Shown here piece after piece: positions 9,860 to 17,240 of a stretch of 64,000 nucleotides of DNA. Below the pieces are notes generated by a model. That model had not been told where the DNA came from. It saw nothing but the letters and a program-made list of their open reading frames with translations, and made no database searches. The stretch lies in contig NVWQ02000016.1 in the NCBI GenBank assembly GCA_002733715.2, positions 38,935 to 102,934 of the forward strand, in the 5' to 3' direction. Numbering within the stretch: the stretch's first letter is position 1; every line of letters starts with the position of its first letter. The translations under genes and the position numbers were made by a program. The stretch is from Methylophaga sp. Its GTDB lineage: Bacteria > Pseudomonadota > Gammaproteobacteria > Nitrosococcales > Methylophagaceae.

Positions 9860-11016
9860 TGAGTCATGGCGATCGCATATCTAAACTCCCTGAAGGTTTC
9901 AATGTTATAGCCAGTACAGAGAGCGCGCCATTTGCAGGAATGGCTGATGAAAAGCGACAATTCTACGGTGTGCAATTCCACCCAGAAGTCACACACACTG
10001 TTCAAGGCCAACGCATTATCGAGCGTTTTCTAACTGAAATTTGTCAATGTGAAACCTTATGGACATCAGCACAAATCATCGAAGACAGCATCAAAACAAT
10101 TCACCAACAAGTCGGTACTGATGATGTCTTGTTAGGACTTTCTGGCGGTGTAGATTCATCTGTAGTTGCCGCTTTGTTACACCGTGCTATTGGCAATCAA
10201 TTGACCTGTGTATTTGTAGATAACGGATTGCTTCGTGAAAACGAAGGCGATCAAGTCATGGCTATGTTTGCTAAAAACATGGGCATCAAAGTGATTCGTG
10301 TTGATGCTGAGCAACGCTTTCTCGATGAACTCGCCGGTGAAAATGATCCGGAGAAAAAACGCCGTATTATCGGCCGTGTATTTGTAGAAATTTTTGAAGA
10401 AGAATCCAATAAACTAAACAATGTTAAATGGTTAGCACAAGGAACCATCTACCCTGATGTGATTGAATCCGCCGCAGCTAAAACAGGTAAAGCTCAAGTT
10501 ATTAAAACACATCATAATGTGGGTGGCCTACCCGATCATATGACACTTAAATTACTTGAACCTTTACGTGAACTATTTAAAGATGAAGTGCGTAAACTAG
10601 GTGTTGAACTCGGCTTACCACGTGATATGGTTTACCGTCACCCCTTCCCTGGCCCAGGTTTAGGCGTTCGTATCTTAGGTGAAGTTAAAAAAGAATATGC
10701 TGACTTATTACGTAAAGCCGACAAGATTTTTATCGATGAACTTTATGCTCACGATTTATACGATAAAACCAGTCAAGCTTTTACCGTATTTCTACCTGTT
10801 AAGTCAGTTGGAGTTATGGGTGATGGTCGCCGTTATGATTATGTTGTTTCACTACGCGCCGTAGAAACTATCGATTTTATGACTGCACGCTGGGCGCATC
10901 TTCCTTATGATTTTTTAGGCTTAGTCTCAAACCGAATTATCAATGAGGTTGAAGGGATCTCTCGTGTTACTTATGATATATCTGGCAAACCACCCGCTAC
11001 TATTGAGTGGGAATAG
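9859..11016 (+). CDS. guaA: GMP synthase, remainder of amidotransferase plus ATP pyrophosphatase and dimerisation domains
   Basis: The 385-residue continuation of GuaA after the one-base deletion. It opens [14 protein letters not shown] and carries the remaining glutaminase triad residues in [10 protein letters not shown]. The PP-loop follows ([20 protein letters not shown]), then [37 protein letters not shown] and the C-terminal dimerisation domain ending in KPPATIEWE. Everything needed for XMP amination from ammonia is in this piece; glutamine use would need both pieces together. The last codons are the attachment site for the following mobile element, which replaced the original TAA stop (seen at 14951-14953) with TAG. 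Confidence 0.85.
   Translation: MSHGDRISKLPEGFNVIASTESAPFAGMADEKRQFYGVQFHPEVTHTVQGQRIIERFLTEICQCETLWTSAQIIEDSIKTIHQQVGTDDVLLGLSGGVDSSVVAALLHRAIGNQLTCVFVDNGLLRENEGDQVMAMFAKNMGIKVIRVDAEQRFLDELAGENDPEKKRRIIGRVFVEIFEEESNKLNNVKWLAQGTIYPDVIESAAAKTGKAQVIKTHHNVGGLPDHMTLKLLEPLRELFKDEVRKLGVELGLPRDMVYRHPFPGPGLGVRILGEVKKEYADLLRKADKIFIDELYAHDLYDKTSQAFTVFLPVKSVGVMGDGRRYDYVVSLRAVETIDFMTARWAHLPYDFLGLVSNRIINEVEGISRVTYDISGKPPATIEWE
11000..11015 (+). repeat. Left attachment repeat (attL) of the guaA element
   Basis: 16 bases identical to 14937-14952, covering the last guaA codons (Ile-Glu-Trp-Glu and the first bases of the stop). Confidence 0.85.
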
Positions 11017-11018
11017 TT

Positions 11019-11093
11019 ACAACGATTTAAGTTGCTGATTGAATTAGACGGCGCTACTACACACTACTTTTACACGCAAAAAACAATCGTTGT
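11019..11093. promoter_or_regulatory. Inverted 9-mers next to attL, candidate recombinase arm sites
   Basis: acaacgatt at 11019-11027 is the exact reverse complement of aatcgttgt at 11085-11093. The pair lies between attL and the integrase gene, where arm-type integrase or excisionase sites are normally found. This is a positional inference. Confidence 0.35.
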
Positions 11094-11178
11094 TTTATAA
11101 CGCTTTTGGGCATATTGTTGCGCAAAATGCTGCACAGAGATGTGACAACTACGATTAATAGTAACGAAGTGTGTAAAT

Positions 11179-12411
11179 TTGGGTTTAAAGAAGCAAATAG
11201 TTAACGAAGATGAAATAGCAATATTTGACGAAGCTGTTATACATAAGCGCGGCGAATATTGGCAATTTAAGCTCTGGCTGAATGACGAACAAAAGTACGC
11301 AAGGAAAAGCTTACGCACACGTAGCAAAATAACAGCAATAGAAAAAGCCAAACGCTTTTACTTAGAGATATTAGCAGACAGGCAAGCGGGCAAACGATAC
11401 TTTACGCTGACAACAAAACAAGGCGTGGCGAAGTATATTGAGTACAGAGCAAAAGACGTTGAAACTGGCTTAATAGTAAGCGGCAGACTGACGACAATAC
11501 GCACACACTTAAAGCACTTTTTGAGAATTATTGGCAAAGACACAAAGCTTAGAGAATTAGGTTATTTGGATTGTGAGGATTACTTTTACAAGCGGCACAA
11601 GGAAACGAACGGCAACGTAAAAGTAGTAACGATACAAAACGAACAGAGCACTATAAATGCGTGCATTTTATGGCTGTTTAAAAATAATGAAACGTACTTT
11701 GCAAAGTTTGACTTTAAAAGGCTGGCAAAAGTAGACAGCAATAATGAAGCACTGCGAAGAGCTACATTTACATTGAATGAATACAAGCAGCTTTGCGTTA
11801 CAGCTAAAAACTATGCAAATGAATGCAGCGATAGCGGCAGGCAAGATGAATACGTTATACGCACATTAATACGTTATTTTATTTTGATAGCTGGGCACAG
11901 TGGCTTACGAGTTGGCGAGCTATTACAATTAAAATGGAATGACGTAGAATTTGAAGCAGTAACAAGCAAAGGCAAGGAACACTTGTTGGCTAAGGTTGCA
12001 GTTAGGGCTGAGACAAGCAAGGTACGTAGAAGCAGAGTGCTTTATTGTAAAGGTGGCGAGCACTTTAAGCAGTTACAAAAAATACTAAAACACGATAATG
12101 GATTAATATTTAGTACGGATAGCATTACTAAAATAACAAAACGTAAACTGCTCTATCACTTCCATAAAATCGTAGCATTAGCTAATATCCCAAATAGCAC
12201 TACACGTGCACTTGTACCTTATAGCTTAAGACACTTTGCAATTACACAACGCATATTAAGCGGCTTAAGTTTGCACGCTGTGGCGAGTATGTGCGGCACG
12301 AGTGTTGTGCAAATAGAGCGAACGTACTGGCACGTTAATAATGAGACGAGGCTGACAAGTGCTTTAGCTGATTACGTGCAAAATGACGACGGCACGATTA
12401 CGTTAACGTAA
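11179..12411 (+). CDS. Tyrosine-type integrase of the guaA element
   Basis: A 410-residue site-specific recombinase, presumably catalysing integration at the guaA 3' end. An N-terminal arm/AP2-like region (about 15-65, with KRGEYWQFKLWLND) precedes a core-binding domain (about 70-180) and a catalytic domain. Catalytic residues visible: Arg in GHSGLRVGELLQLKW, Lys in TSKVRRSRVL, Arg in YSLRHFAITQR and the tyrosine in IERTYWHVN. The second conserved His is replaced (CGTSVVQIE), a variation seen in some phage and island integrases. The only start extending to the conserved N-terminus is TTG at 11179; an internal start cannot be excluded. It lies 160 bases inside attL and is transcribed away from guaA. 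Confidence 0.9.
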   Translation: MGLKKQIVNEDEIAIFDEAVIHKRGEYWQFKLWLNDEQKYARKSLRTRSKITAIEKAKRFYLEILADRQAGKRYFTLTTKQGVAKYIEYRAKDVETGLIVSGRLTTIRTHLKHFLRIIGKDTKLRELGYLDCEDYFYKRHKETNGNVKVVTIQNEQSTINACILWLFKNNETYFAKFDFKRLAKVDSNNEALRRATFTLNEYKQLCVTAKNYANECSDSGRQDEYVIRTLIRYFILIAGHSGLRVGELLQLKWNDVEFEAVTSKGKEHLLAKVAVRAETSKVRRSRVLYCKGGEHFKQLQKILKHDNGLIFSTDSITKITKRKLLYHFHKIVALANIPNSTTRALVPYSLRHFAITQRILSGLSLHAVASMCGTSVVQIERTYWHVNNETRLTSALADYVQNDDGTITLT

Positions 12412-12470
12412 ATACACTCCAAAGCAATACCCCTTTCCACGCTTCAAGCCCCAAAACTAAACAGCATTAA

Positions 12471-12510
12471 CGTGCACAGCAAGATATATCTTGCCGTTTG
12501 CTTTTGCACG
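12471..12510. repeat. Nested palindrome between the integrase and the Rep-like gene
   Basis: A perfect 16-bp palindrome (gcaagatatatcttgc, 12479-12494) sits inside a second inverted pair, cgtgca (12471-12476) and tgcacg (12505-12510). It lies in the 164-base gap ahead of the HUH-like gene. It could be an operator, a terminator without a T-run, or part of a replication origin; sequence alone does not decide. Confidence 0.55.
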
Positions 12511-12575
12511 CTTAAAACACGTAAATAGTGCTTTGATTTATTTTAGGGTAATCATTGGTTTGCATAAATAGAATT

Positions 12576-13085
12576 ATGCAGGCAAATAAACAATACACAG
12601 AAGCAAGATACGACGAACGGCTACAAGCACAGACGCTTGAATGGATGGGGCAGCACGAAGAGCACTTAACGCACGCGTGCACGTTTACGATGGAGCAATT
12701 TGACGGCAACTTAACGGCTGAGCAGGCTTGGAAGCAGTGGGAGCGATTTTGCAAATATTTGAATAGAAAGATATACGGCAATGCAGCTAAGTTGCACGGC
12801 AAAACACTATTAATACTGCCAGTATTACACGGCGAGATTAGTTATAAAAATTTACACATACACGCAGCTATTGGCTGTGTTGACGATAGAAGTTATGGCT
12901 TTGCTGAATTAAAAACGATTATTGATACAGCTTGGCGTGAGATGAAATGGGCAAAGAATGATATTGAAATAGTGCAATACAGAGATATAAACTGGATTGA
13001 CTATATGCTAAAAGAAAGCGTGCGACTTGATTTGCACAGTGTTGATTTAACGCGTTGCTGCATAGCAAAAACATTACAACAATAA
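12576..13085 (+). CDS. Small HUH-type replication-initiator-like protein (candidate)
   Basis: A 169-residue protein with the motif order of rolling-circle replication initiators: a hydrophobic strand containing CTFTM (motif 1 position), then SYKNLHIHAAIG with His-hydrophobic-His (the metal-binding HUH motif, near residue 98), then WIDYMLKES, matching the catalytic Tyr-x-x-Lys motif (near residue 144). I did not recognise a named family. Assigning nicking activity is an inference from the motifs, and a relaxase-like or satellite-phage Rep are alternatives. The ATG at 12576 is preferred over an upstream in-frame TTG at 12555. Context: inside the guaA element, between two tyrosine recombinases. 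Confidence 0.6.
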   Translation: MQANKQYTEARYDERLQAQTLEWMGQHEEHLTHACTFTMEQFDGNLTAEQAWKQWERFCKYLNRKIYGNAAKLHGKTLLILPVLHGEISYKNLHIHAAIGCVDDRSYGFAELKTIIDTAWREMKWAKNDIEIVQYRDINWIDYMLKESVRLDLHSVDLTRCCIAKTLQQ

Positions 13086-13515
13086 CAGCAGCACAAAATT
13101 ACAAAGCGAAGTGCTGACTTGCGTCTACTTAGCTATTTGCAAAAGCACTTATTAGTGCTTTATTAGCGAAGCTTTGCTCAAAGTAAATACATAGAACTAA
13201 AACATAAAAGCATAAGCACTAAACAAAGAAAACGAATAACAGCTAAAGCAAATAAACACACAGATTAAATGAAGCGCTAAACAGGTGTAACTGAGATATA
13301 GCGAGCTTACAGAGAAATAAAACATATTAAGTTGGCGCAGATAGAAACAATGAGAATACTTAAAAGCTTTGTTTATTTAATTAAGGAAAGCTAAGCACTT
13401 GAAATACATAAGGAATACACGACATATGAATATATGGGATAAAGCGGTAGGAATAATAAACAAAAGAAAACACACTACAGTTAATGAAATTACTTGCTTA
13501 AAGAAGGAAAAGACA
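13086..13515. other. 430-base gene-free stretch in the element with a hairpin
   Basis: No convincing open frame. An 8-bp stem (aaagcact 13142-13149 / agtgcttt 13154-13161) with a 4-base loop follows the Rep-like gene; it lacks a T-run. The rest is AT-rich and low in complexity. In elements with HUH initiators such a region often holds the replication origin, but no nick-site consensus can be recognised. Confidence 0.4.
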
Positions 13516-14109
13516 ATGACGGCACGTGTATTGACTGAGAAAGAGCTAAAGCAACTGCTACTGTTTATTACAACGAGAAAATACGCAGTACGTGATAGAG
13601 CGATTGTATTAATGACGCATTTGGCGGGTATGCGAGTTAAAGAGATAGCAGCAACAAAAATTAAAGACGTGCTGGCAAGTGATGGCAGTATTAAGAATGA
13701 AATACGTTTAACGGCTGAGCAAACAAAGGGCAAATATGCACGCACTATTGTAGTAAGCGAAAAGCTACAAAAGGAATTACGCGTTTACTTGCAAGCACGC
13801 TTTGAGACAGAGCAACTTGAAATTATTACTAATACAAGTGAAATGAACAAGGCATTATTTAACACGCAAAAGCGCAATTACTTTAATGCAAATACACTGT
13901 GTTATCACCTGCATATGCTATACAAAACAGCAAATTTACAAGGTGCAAGCTCGCATAGCGGCAGAAGAAGCTTTTTGACAACATTAAGCAGTAAGGGTGT
14001 TGCACTTAGAACAATGATGGAGCTTGCAGGACACAGACAGGCGCAAACAACAATGCAATATATAGACGTAAGTGAAGATATAAAAAGAGCAGCTGTGGAG
14101 TTAATTTAA
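13516..14109 (+). CDS. Short tyrosine recombinase (catalytic domain only, FimB/XerD-like size)
   Basis: About 197 residues, essentially a bare catalytic domain, comparable in size to FimB/FimE invertases. Residues seen: Arg in LAGMRVKEIAATK, Lys in TKGKYARTIVV, His and Arg in SSHSGRRSFLT, His in LAGHRQAQTTM and the nucleophile in MQYIDVSE, so all catalytic positions are present. An upstream in-frame ATG exists at 13399, but 13516 is favoured because aaggaaa lies close upstream and the conserved fold begins there. Its stop is separated from the next ATG by a single base. Two recombinases in one 3.9-kb element suggests one for integration and one for inversion, resolution or replication-product processing; this is inference. 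Confidence 0.82.
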   Translation: MTARVLTEKELKQLLLFITTRKYAVRDRAIVLMTHLAGMRVKEIAATKIKDVLASDGSIKNEIRLTAEQTKGKYARTIVVSEKLQKELRVYLQARFETEQLEIITNTSEMNKALFNTQKRNYFNANTLCYHLHMLYKTANLQGASSHSGRRSFLTTLSSKGVALRTMMELAGHRQAQTTMQYIDVSEDIKRAAVELI

Positions 14110-14110
14110 A

Positions 14111-14305
14111 ATGAAGATAAACGAAATAGAAAGCATTAAGCCGATTAAAGCAAAGACAGCTGAGCAGTTACGTGTTGACACACTTAAAAATAAAAAAGAC
14201 AAAGCAACAGATGCATTAAAGGCTGAACGCGAACAACAAAAGACAGCAAAAGCGAGAAAAAAGATAGAGACGGCAAATAAGGTTATTTACGCTATAAAAA
14301 CGTAG
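14111..14305 (+). CDS. Small lysine/alanine-rich helical protein, unknown
   Basis: 64 residues, strongly basic, predicted as one or two long helices (Lys, Ala, Glu and Gln dominate from residue 25 on). It begins one base after the short recombinase stop and is almost certainly co-translated with it. I do not recognise a family. Position and charge would suit a DNA-bending or recombination-directionality factor, but no helix-turn-helix is visible, so this is speculation. Confidence 0.5.
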   Translation: MKINEIESIKPIKAKTAEQLRVDTLKNKKDKATDALKAEREQQKTAKARKKIETANKVIYAIKT

Positions 14306-14330
14306 CGCTTGTAGGCGGGCAAGCAAGCAG

Positions 14331-14723
14331 CTACAACAAAGCTAAGTGTTTACCAAGCTGCTTATCCAAGCTTGAAACGTGCATAAAAAACCACTCAACA
14401 GCAAAATCCACAATCTCCTCTACTGCTATCTCGTCATTTTTAAAAGCAAATACTTTCGTTTTAACGCTTTCCAAGCAATAGTTGTGCGCCCTAGTATGCT
14501 CAGCATAGCCGCTATAGCCAGTATCTATCATTACGTTTTCTTCGCTCATAAAGTGGAAGCGTACAAACTGCACAAACTCGTTAATTAACCTAACAACTCG
14601 CTCCTTGCTTGCTCCTTTCTCACTTTCATTACAAATATGATTTAACAAGTCAAAATACATTTGATGCTCTATATCGATTCGCTCGTTATTTACGCTTAAC
14701 TCTTTAGTCCACTTAATTTTCAT
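14331..14723 (-). CDS. Bacteriohemerythrin (cargo of the guaA element)
   Basis: A single-domain hemerythrin of 130 residues that should bind O2 at a non-heme diiron site. All ligand motifs are visible: His in IDIEHQMYFDLLNHI (two His), His and Glu in FHFMSEENVM, two His in EHTRAHNYCLE, and His plus Asp in WFFMHVSSLDKQL. The ATG at 14723 gives the canonical opening MKIKWTKELSV and has aaaaggg upstream; a longer frame to 14768 is less likely. It is transcribed towards the recombinases, opposite to the other element genes, as expected for cargo with its own promoter. Codon use matches the element, not the host. Confidence 0.9.
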   Translation of the reverse strand: MKIKWTKELSVNNERIDIEHQMYFDLLNHICNESEKGASKERVVRLINEFVQFVRFHFMSEENVMIDTGYSGYAEHTRAHNYCLESVKTKVFAFKNDEIAVEEIVDFAVEWFFMHVSSLDKQLGKHLALL

Positions 14724-14936
14724 AAGCACCCTTTTCACTCTGCTGTTAATTTCGCTATAATCTATCACACACTTAAGCTGCGCACTGTGTAAGTAACTAA
14801 CTTACAAGTTATTGAAAACATTAGAGGCACACTTAAAACACTGCAAAACAAAACACTGAAAACTAACGCAGCAGCTACACAAAGCGACTTTGAAGATGCA
14901 GCTAATTGAAAAGGCTGGGTTAAATGGAGGGAGTAG

Positions 14937-14952
14937 CTATTGAGTGGGAATA
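14937..14952 (+). repeat. Right attachment repeat (attR) of the guaA element
   Basis: Identical 16 bases to 11000-11015. The bases after it (14953 on) continue into the acylphosphatase gene. The native guaA stop TAA can still be read here (gag tgg gaa taa), showing the pre-insertion junction. Confidence 0.85.
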
Positions 14953-15228
14953 ATTGAATCCTTTCAATATCACTTTATAATTAGTGGCCGTGTTCAAAGC
15001 GTTGGCTATCGTTACTCATCTCGTAATTATGCCCAAAATATAGATTTAGTCGGTTGGGTAAAAAACCGTGCAGATGGTAAAGTGGAAGTGGTTGCCGAAG
15101 GTAATAAAATCACCCTAGAAAAATTATTAACCTGGTTAAAACAAGGGCCGCGTTTTGCAGATGTAAGTAACGTCGAAGTTACACACTACCCTGCCACCGG
15201 TGAGTTTAAAAAATTTAGTATTCGTTAA
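14944..15228 (+). CDS. acyP: Acylphosphatase
   Basis: A 94-residue enzyme hydrolysing carboxyl-phosphate bonds. The substrate loop GRVQSVGYRYSSRNYA has the catalytic Arg, and NLVGWVKNRADGKVEVVAEG-like sequence contains the catalytic Asn in VKNRADG. The only start that gives a complete fold is the GTG at 14944, which lies inside the right attachment repeat. Before the insertion it would have overlapped the last codons of guaA, consistent with a coupled guaA-acyP arrangement. Upstream DNA, including the ggagg at 14926-14930, is now provided by the mobile element. Confidence 0.9.
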   Translation: MGIIESFQYHFIISGRVQSVGYRYSSRNYAQNIDLVGWVKNRADGKVEVVAEGNKITLEKLLTWLKQGPRFADVSNVEVTHYPATGEFKKFSIR

Positions 15229-15241
15229 AAAAGAGGATTTC

Positions 15242-15673
15242 ATGGCTACCAATTGTTTTACACTATCAAGTTTTGTTGTCCGCTTAGTTTTTGCCCTAGT
15301 CCTCGTTTACGCTAGCTATAACCCGAGTGGTTACAGCCTCTTCCACTGGGCTGAAAAAGCATTATTTGGTGAAGCACTCTTAGTCACACCACCTTTTGCC
15401 ATGGCCATAGTCATACTATTAATTGGTTGGACAGTTTATATCCGTGCCACAGTACGTTCTTTAGGTACACTGGGCTTATTTCTAGTTGCAGCTTTCTTTG
15501 GCGTTATTATCTGGTGGTTAATTGATCTTGGCTGGATTGGCGTTGATAGCTTATCCGTTATTACTTATATTCTATTATTCCTATTAGCCACAATACTCGC
15601 CACAGGCATGTCTTGGTCTCATATCCGCCGTAAAATGTCTGGGCAAATTGATGTTGATGAGGTGGATGAGTAA
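15242..15673 (+). CDS. Four-helix inner-membrane protein of the DUF6524 type
   Basis: A 143-residue membrane protein with four predicted transmembrane helices (about 8-25, 48-66, 75-93 and 102-121) and an acidic C-terminus (DVDEVDE). NPSGYSLFHW in the first loop is, to my recollection, typical of the DUF6524 family; no function is known. The ATG at 15242 has gagg upstream and lies 13 bases after acyP, with which it probably shares a message ending at the terminator at 15723. Confidence 0.7.
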   Translation: MATNCFTLSSFVVRLVFALVLVYASYNPSGYSLFHWAEKALFGEALLVTPPFAMAIVILLIGWTVYIRATVRSLGTLGLFLVAAFFGVIIWWLIDLGWIGVDSLSVITYILLFLLATILATGMSWSHIRRKMSGQIDVDEVDE

Positions 15674-15691
15674 ACTCATAAAAAACAGCTT

Positions 15692-15717
15692 ATATAGAAA
15701 ATTATAATTTTCTATAT
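15692..15717. repeat. 26-bp perfect AT-rich palindrome
   Basis: atatagaaaat, tata, attttctatat form an uninterrupted palindrome between the membrane-protein stop and the terminator. It may extrude as a hairpin and assist termination or mRNA stability. Confidence 0.6.
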
Positions 15718-15722
15718 CCAAT

Positions 15723-15751
15723 AAAAAGGGCAGTTAAAAACTGCCCTTTTT
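15723..15751. terminator. Bidirectional rho-independent terminator
   Basis: A 12-bp arm pair (left 15723-15734 with gggcag, right 15740-15751) with A-run on one side and T-run on the other. It serves both the plus-strand DUF6524 gene and minus-strand gnd, which converge here. Confidence 0.88.
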
Positions 15752-15773
15752 TTGTTCAAATTATGATATCTAA

Positions 15774-17240
15774 TTAAACATCATAATTGGTAGCAGATAT
15801 ATCGCCACCACGACCTGTCCAGTTAGTGTGAAAGAATTCACCGCGTGGTTTGTCTAAGCGCTCATAAGTATGGGCACCGAAATAATCACGCTGAGCTTGT
15901 AATAAGTTTGCCGGTAAACGTTCGCTGCGATAGCCATCATAGAATGCTAATGCACTGCTAAATGTTGGCGCTGGAATACCGATTGCAATCGATGTTCCTA
16001 CTGCTTTACGCCAACCCGGTAAAGCTTCTGTAATTGCATCAATAAAGAATTGGTCCAACAATAGATTTTCTAAATCTGCATCTTTATCAAACGCATCACG
16101 AATATTAGCTAAGAATTGGCTACGAATAATACAACCACCACGCCACATTAATGCGATGCCGCCATAGTTCAGCTCCCAACCGTATGTTGCAGCTGCTTCA
16201 CGCATCAGCATATAGCCCTGTGCGTAAGAAATAATTTTTGATGCATAAAGTGCATCGCGAATCGCATCAACCATTTCTGCTTTATTACCACTAAAATCAC
16301 TTGCAATTCTTGGTAATACTTTAGAGGCTGCTACACGTTCATCTTTGCGAGCTGACAGACAACGGGCAAATACTGCTTCACCAATTAATGTCAGTGGAAT
16401 ACCTAAATCTAAGGCATTCATACCTGTCCATTTGCCTGTACCTTTTTGGCCTGCAGTATCAAGGATATGGTCAATTAATAAACTGCCATCATCTTCTTTA
16501 ACAGCCAAAATATCACGTGTTATTTCAATTAAATATGAATCTAAAACACCTTCATTCCATGTGCCAAAGACTTTATGGATCTCGTCACCCGACATGCCTA
16601 AACCTTCACGCATCATTTGGTAAGCTTCACAAATAAGTTGCATATCACCGTATTCAATGCCGTTATGGACCATTTTCACATAATGGCCGGCACCATCATT
16701 ACCCACCCAATCACAACACGCTTCACCATCCACTTGAGCTGCAATAGATTGAAAAATAGGCTTGACTGCTTCCCATGCGCCTTTATGTCCGCCCGGCATA
16801 ATTGATGGCCCAAAACGTGCGCCTTCTTCACCGCCTGATACACCTGTACCTATAAAGAAAATGCCTTTTTCTTTTAGTGATTGCGTGCGGCGATTACTGT
16901 CCGTGTAAAGTGAATTACCACCATCAATGATAATGTCACCATGATCTAAATAAGTAACAAGCTGATCAATAAATTTATCAACAACTGGACCTGCTTTCAC
17001 CATCAACATAACACGGCGTGGCGCTTTTAGGCTTTCAACAAATTCTTTTAAATTATGAAAACCAATAACATTGGTACCCTTTGCTGGCCCTTCAAGAAAA
17101 TCATCTACCTTGCTGGTCGTACGATTGTGTACTGCTACAGTAAAACCATGATCATTCATATTTAGAACTAGGTTTTGCCCCATTACGGCTAGACCGATCA
17201 AACCAATATCTGCTATTGCTGCTATATCCACTTCACTCAT
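15774..17240 (-). CDS. gnd: 6-phosphogluconate dehydrogenase, decarboxylating
   Basis: Oxidises and decarboxylates 6-phosphogluconate to ribulose 5-phosphate, giving NADPH. The Rossmann motif GLIGLAVMGQNLVLN is at about residues 12-26, followed by NRTTSKVDDF where Arg-Thr suits NADP binding. Further motifs are IIDGGNSLY, GTGVSGGEEGARFGPSIMPGG and the catalytic lysine in GAGHYVKMVHNGIEYGDMQ. The C-terminal helical domain includes GTGKWTGMNALDLGIP and RGGCIIRS. At 488 residues it is the long enzyme form. It starts immediately after the stop of the nucleotidyltransferase gene, so the two are probably one transcript. Confidence 0.97.
   Translation of the reverse strand: MSEVDIAAIADIGLIGLAVMGQNLVLNMNDHGFTVAVHNRTTSKVDDFLEGPAKGTNVIGFHNLKEFVESLKAPRRVMLMVKAGPVVDKFIDQLVTYLDHGDIIIDGGNSLYTDSNRRTQSLKEKGIFFIGTGVSGGEEGARFGPSIMPGGHKGAWEAVKPIFQSIAAQVDGEACCDWVGNDGAGHYVKMVHNGIEYGDMQLICEAYQMMREGLGMSGDEIHKVFGTWNEGVLDSYLIEITRDILAVKEDDGSLLIDHILDTAGQKGTGKWTGMNALDLGIPLTLIGEAVFARCLSARKDERVAASKVLPRIASDFSGNKAEMVDAIRDALYASKIISYAQGYMLMREAAATYGWELNYGGIALMWRGGCIIRSQFLANIRDAFDKDADLENLLLDQFFIDAITEALPGWRKAVGTSIAIGIPAPTFSSALAFYDGYRSERLPANLLQAQRDYFGAHTYERLDKPRGEFFHTNWTGRGGDISATNYDV

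Larger units (their letters stand above)
11000..14952. mobile_element. 3.9-kb integrated element inserted in the 3' end of guaA
   Basis: A 16-bp direct repeat, ctattgagtgggaata, marks the ends: at 11000-11015 inside guaA and at 14937-14952 just before the acylphosphatase gene. The 3' end of guaA is a known chromosomal target for islands with tyrosine recombinases. Between the repeats lie a full-size integrase (11179), an HUH-Rep-like gene (12576), a short recombinase (13516), a small basic protein (14111) and a hemerythrin on the minus strand (14331). Codon use changes sharply at the boundaries: many ATA, AGC, GCA and ACG codons, very few ATC. I see no conjugation, capsid or packaging gene, so it would have to be mobilised or replicate through the Rep-like protein. 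Confidence 0.85.

Noticed and set aside
11000..14952. Prophage or conjugative element interpretation
   Set aside because: No capsid, portal, terminase, relaxosome or mating-pair genes in the 3.9 kb.
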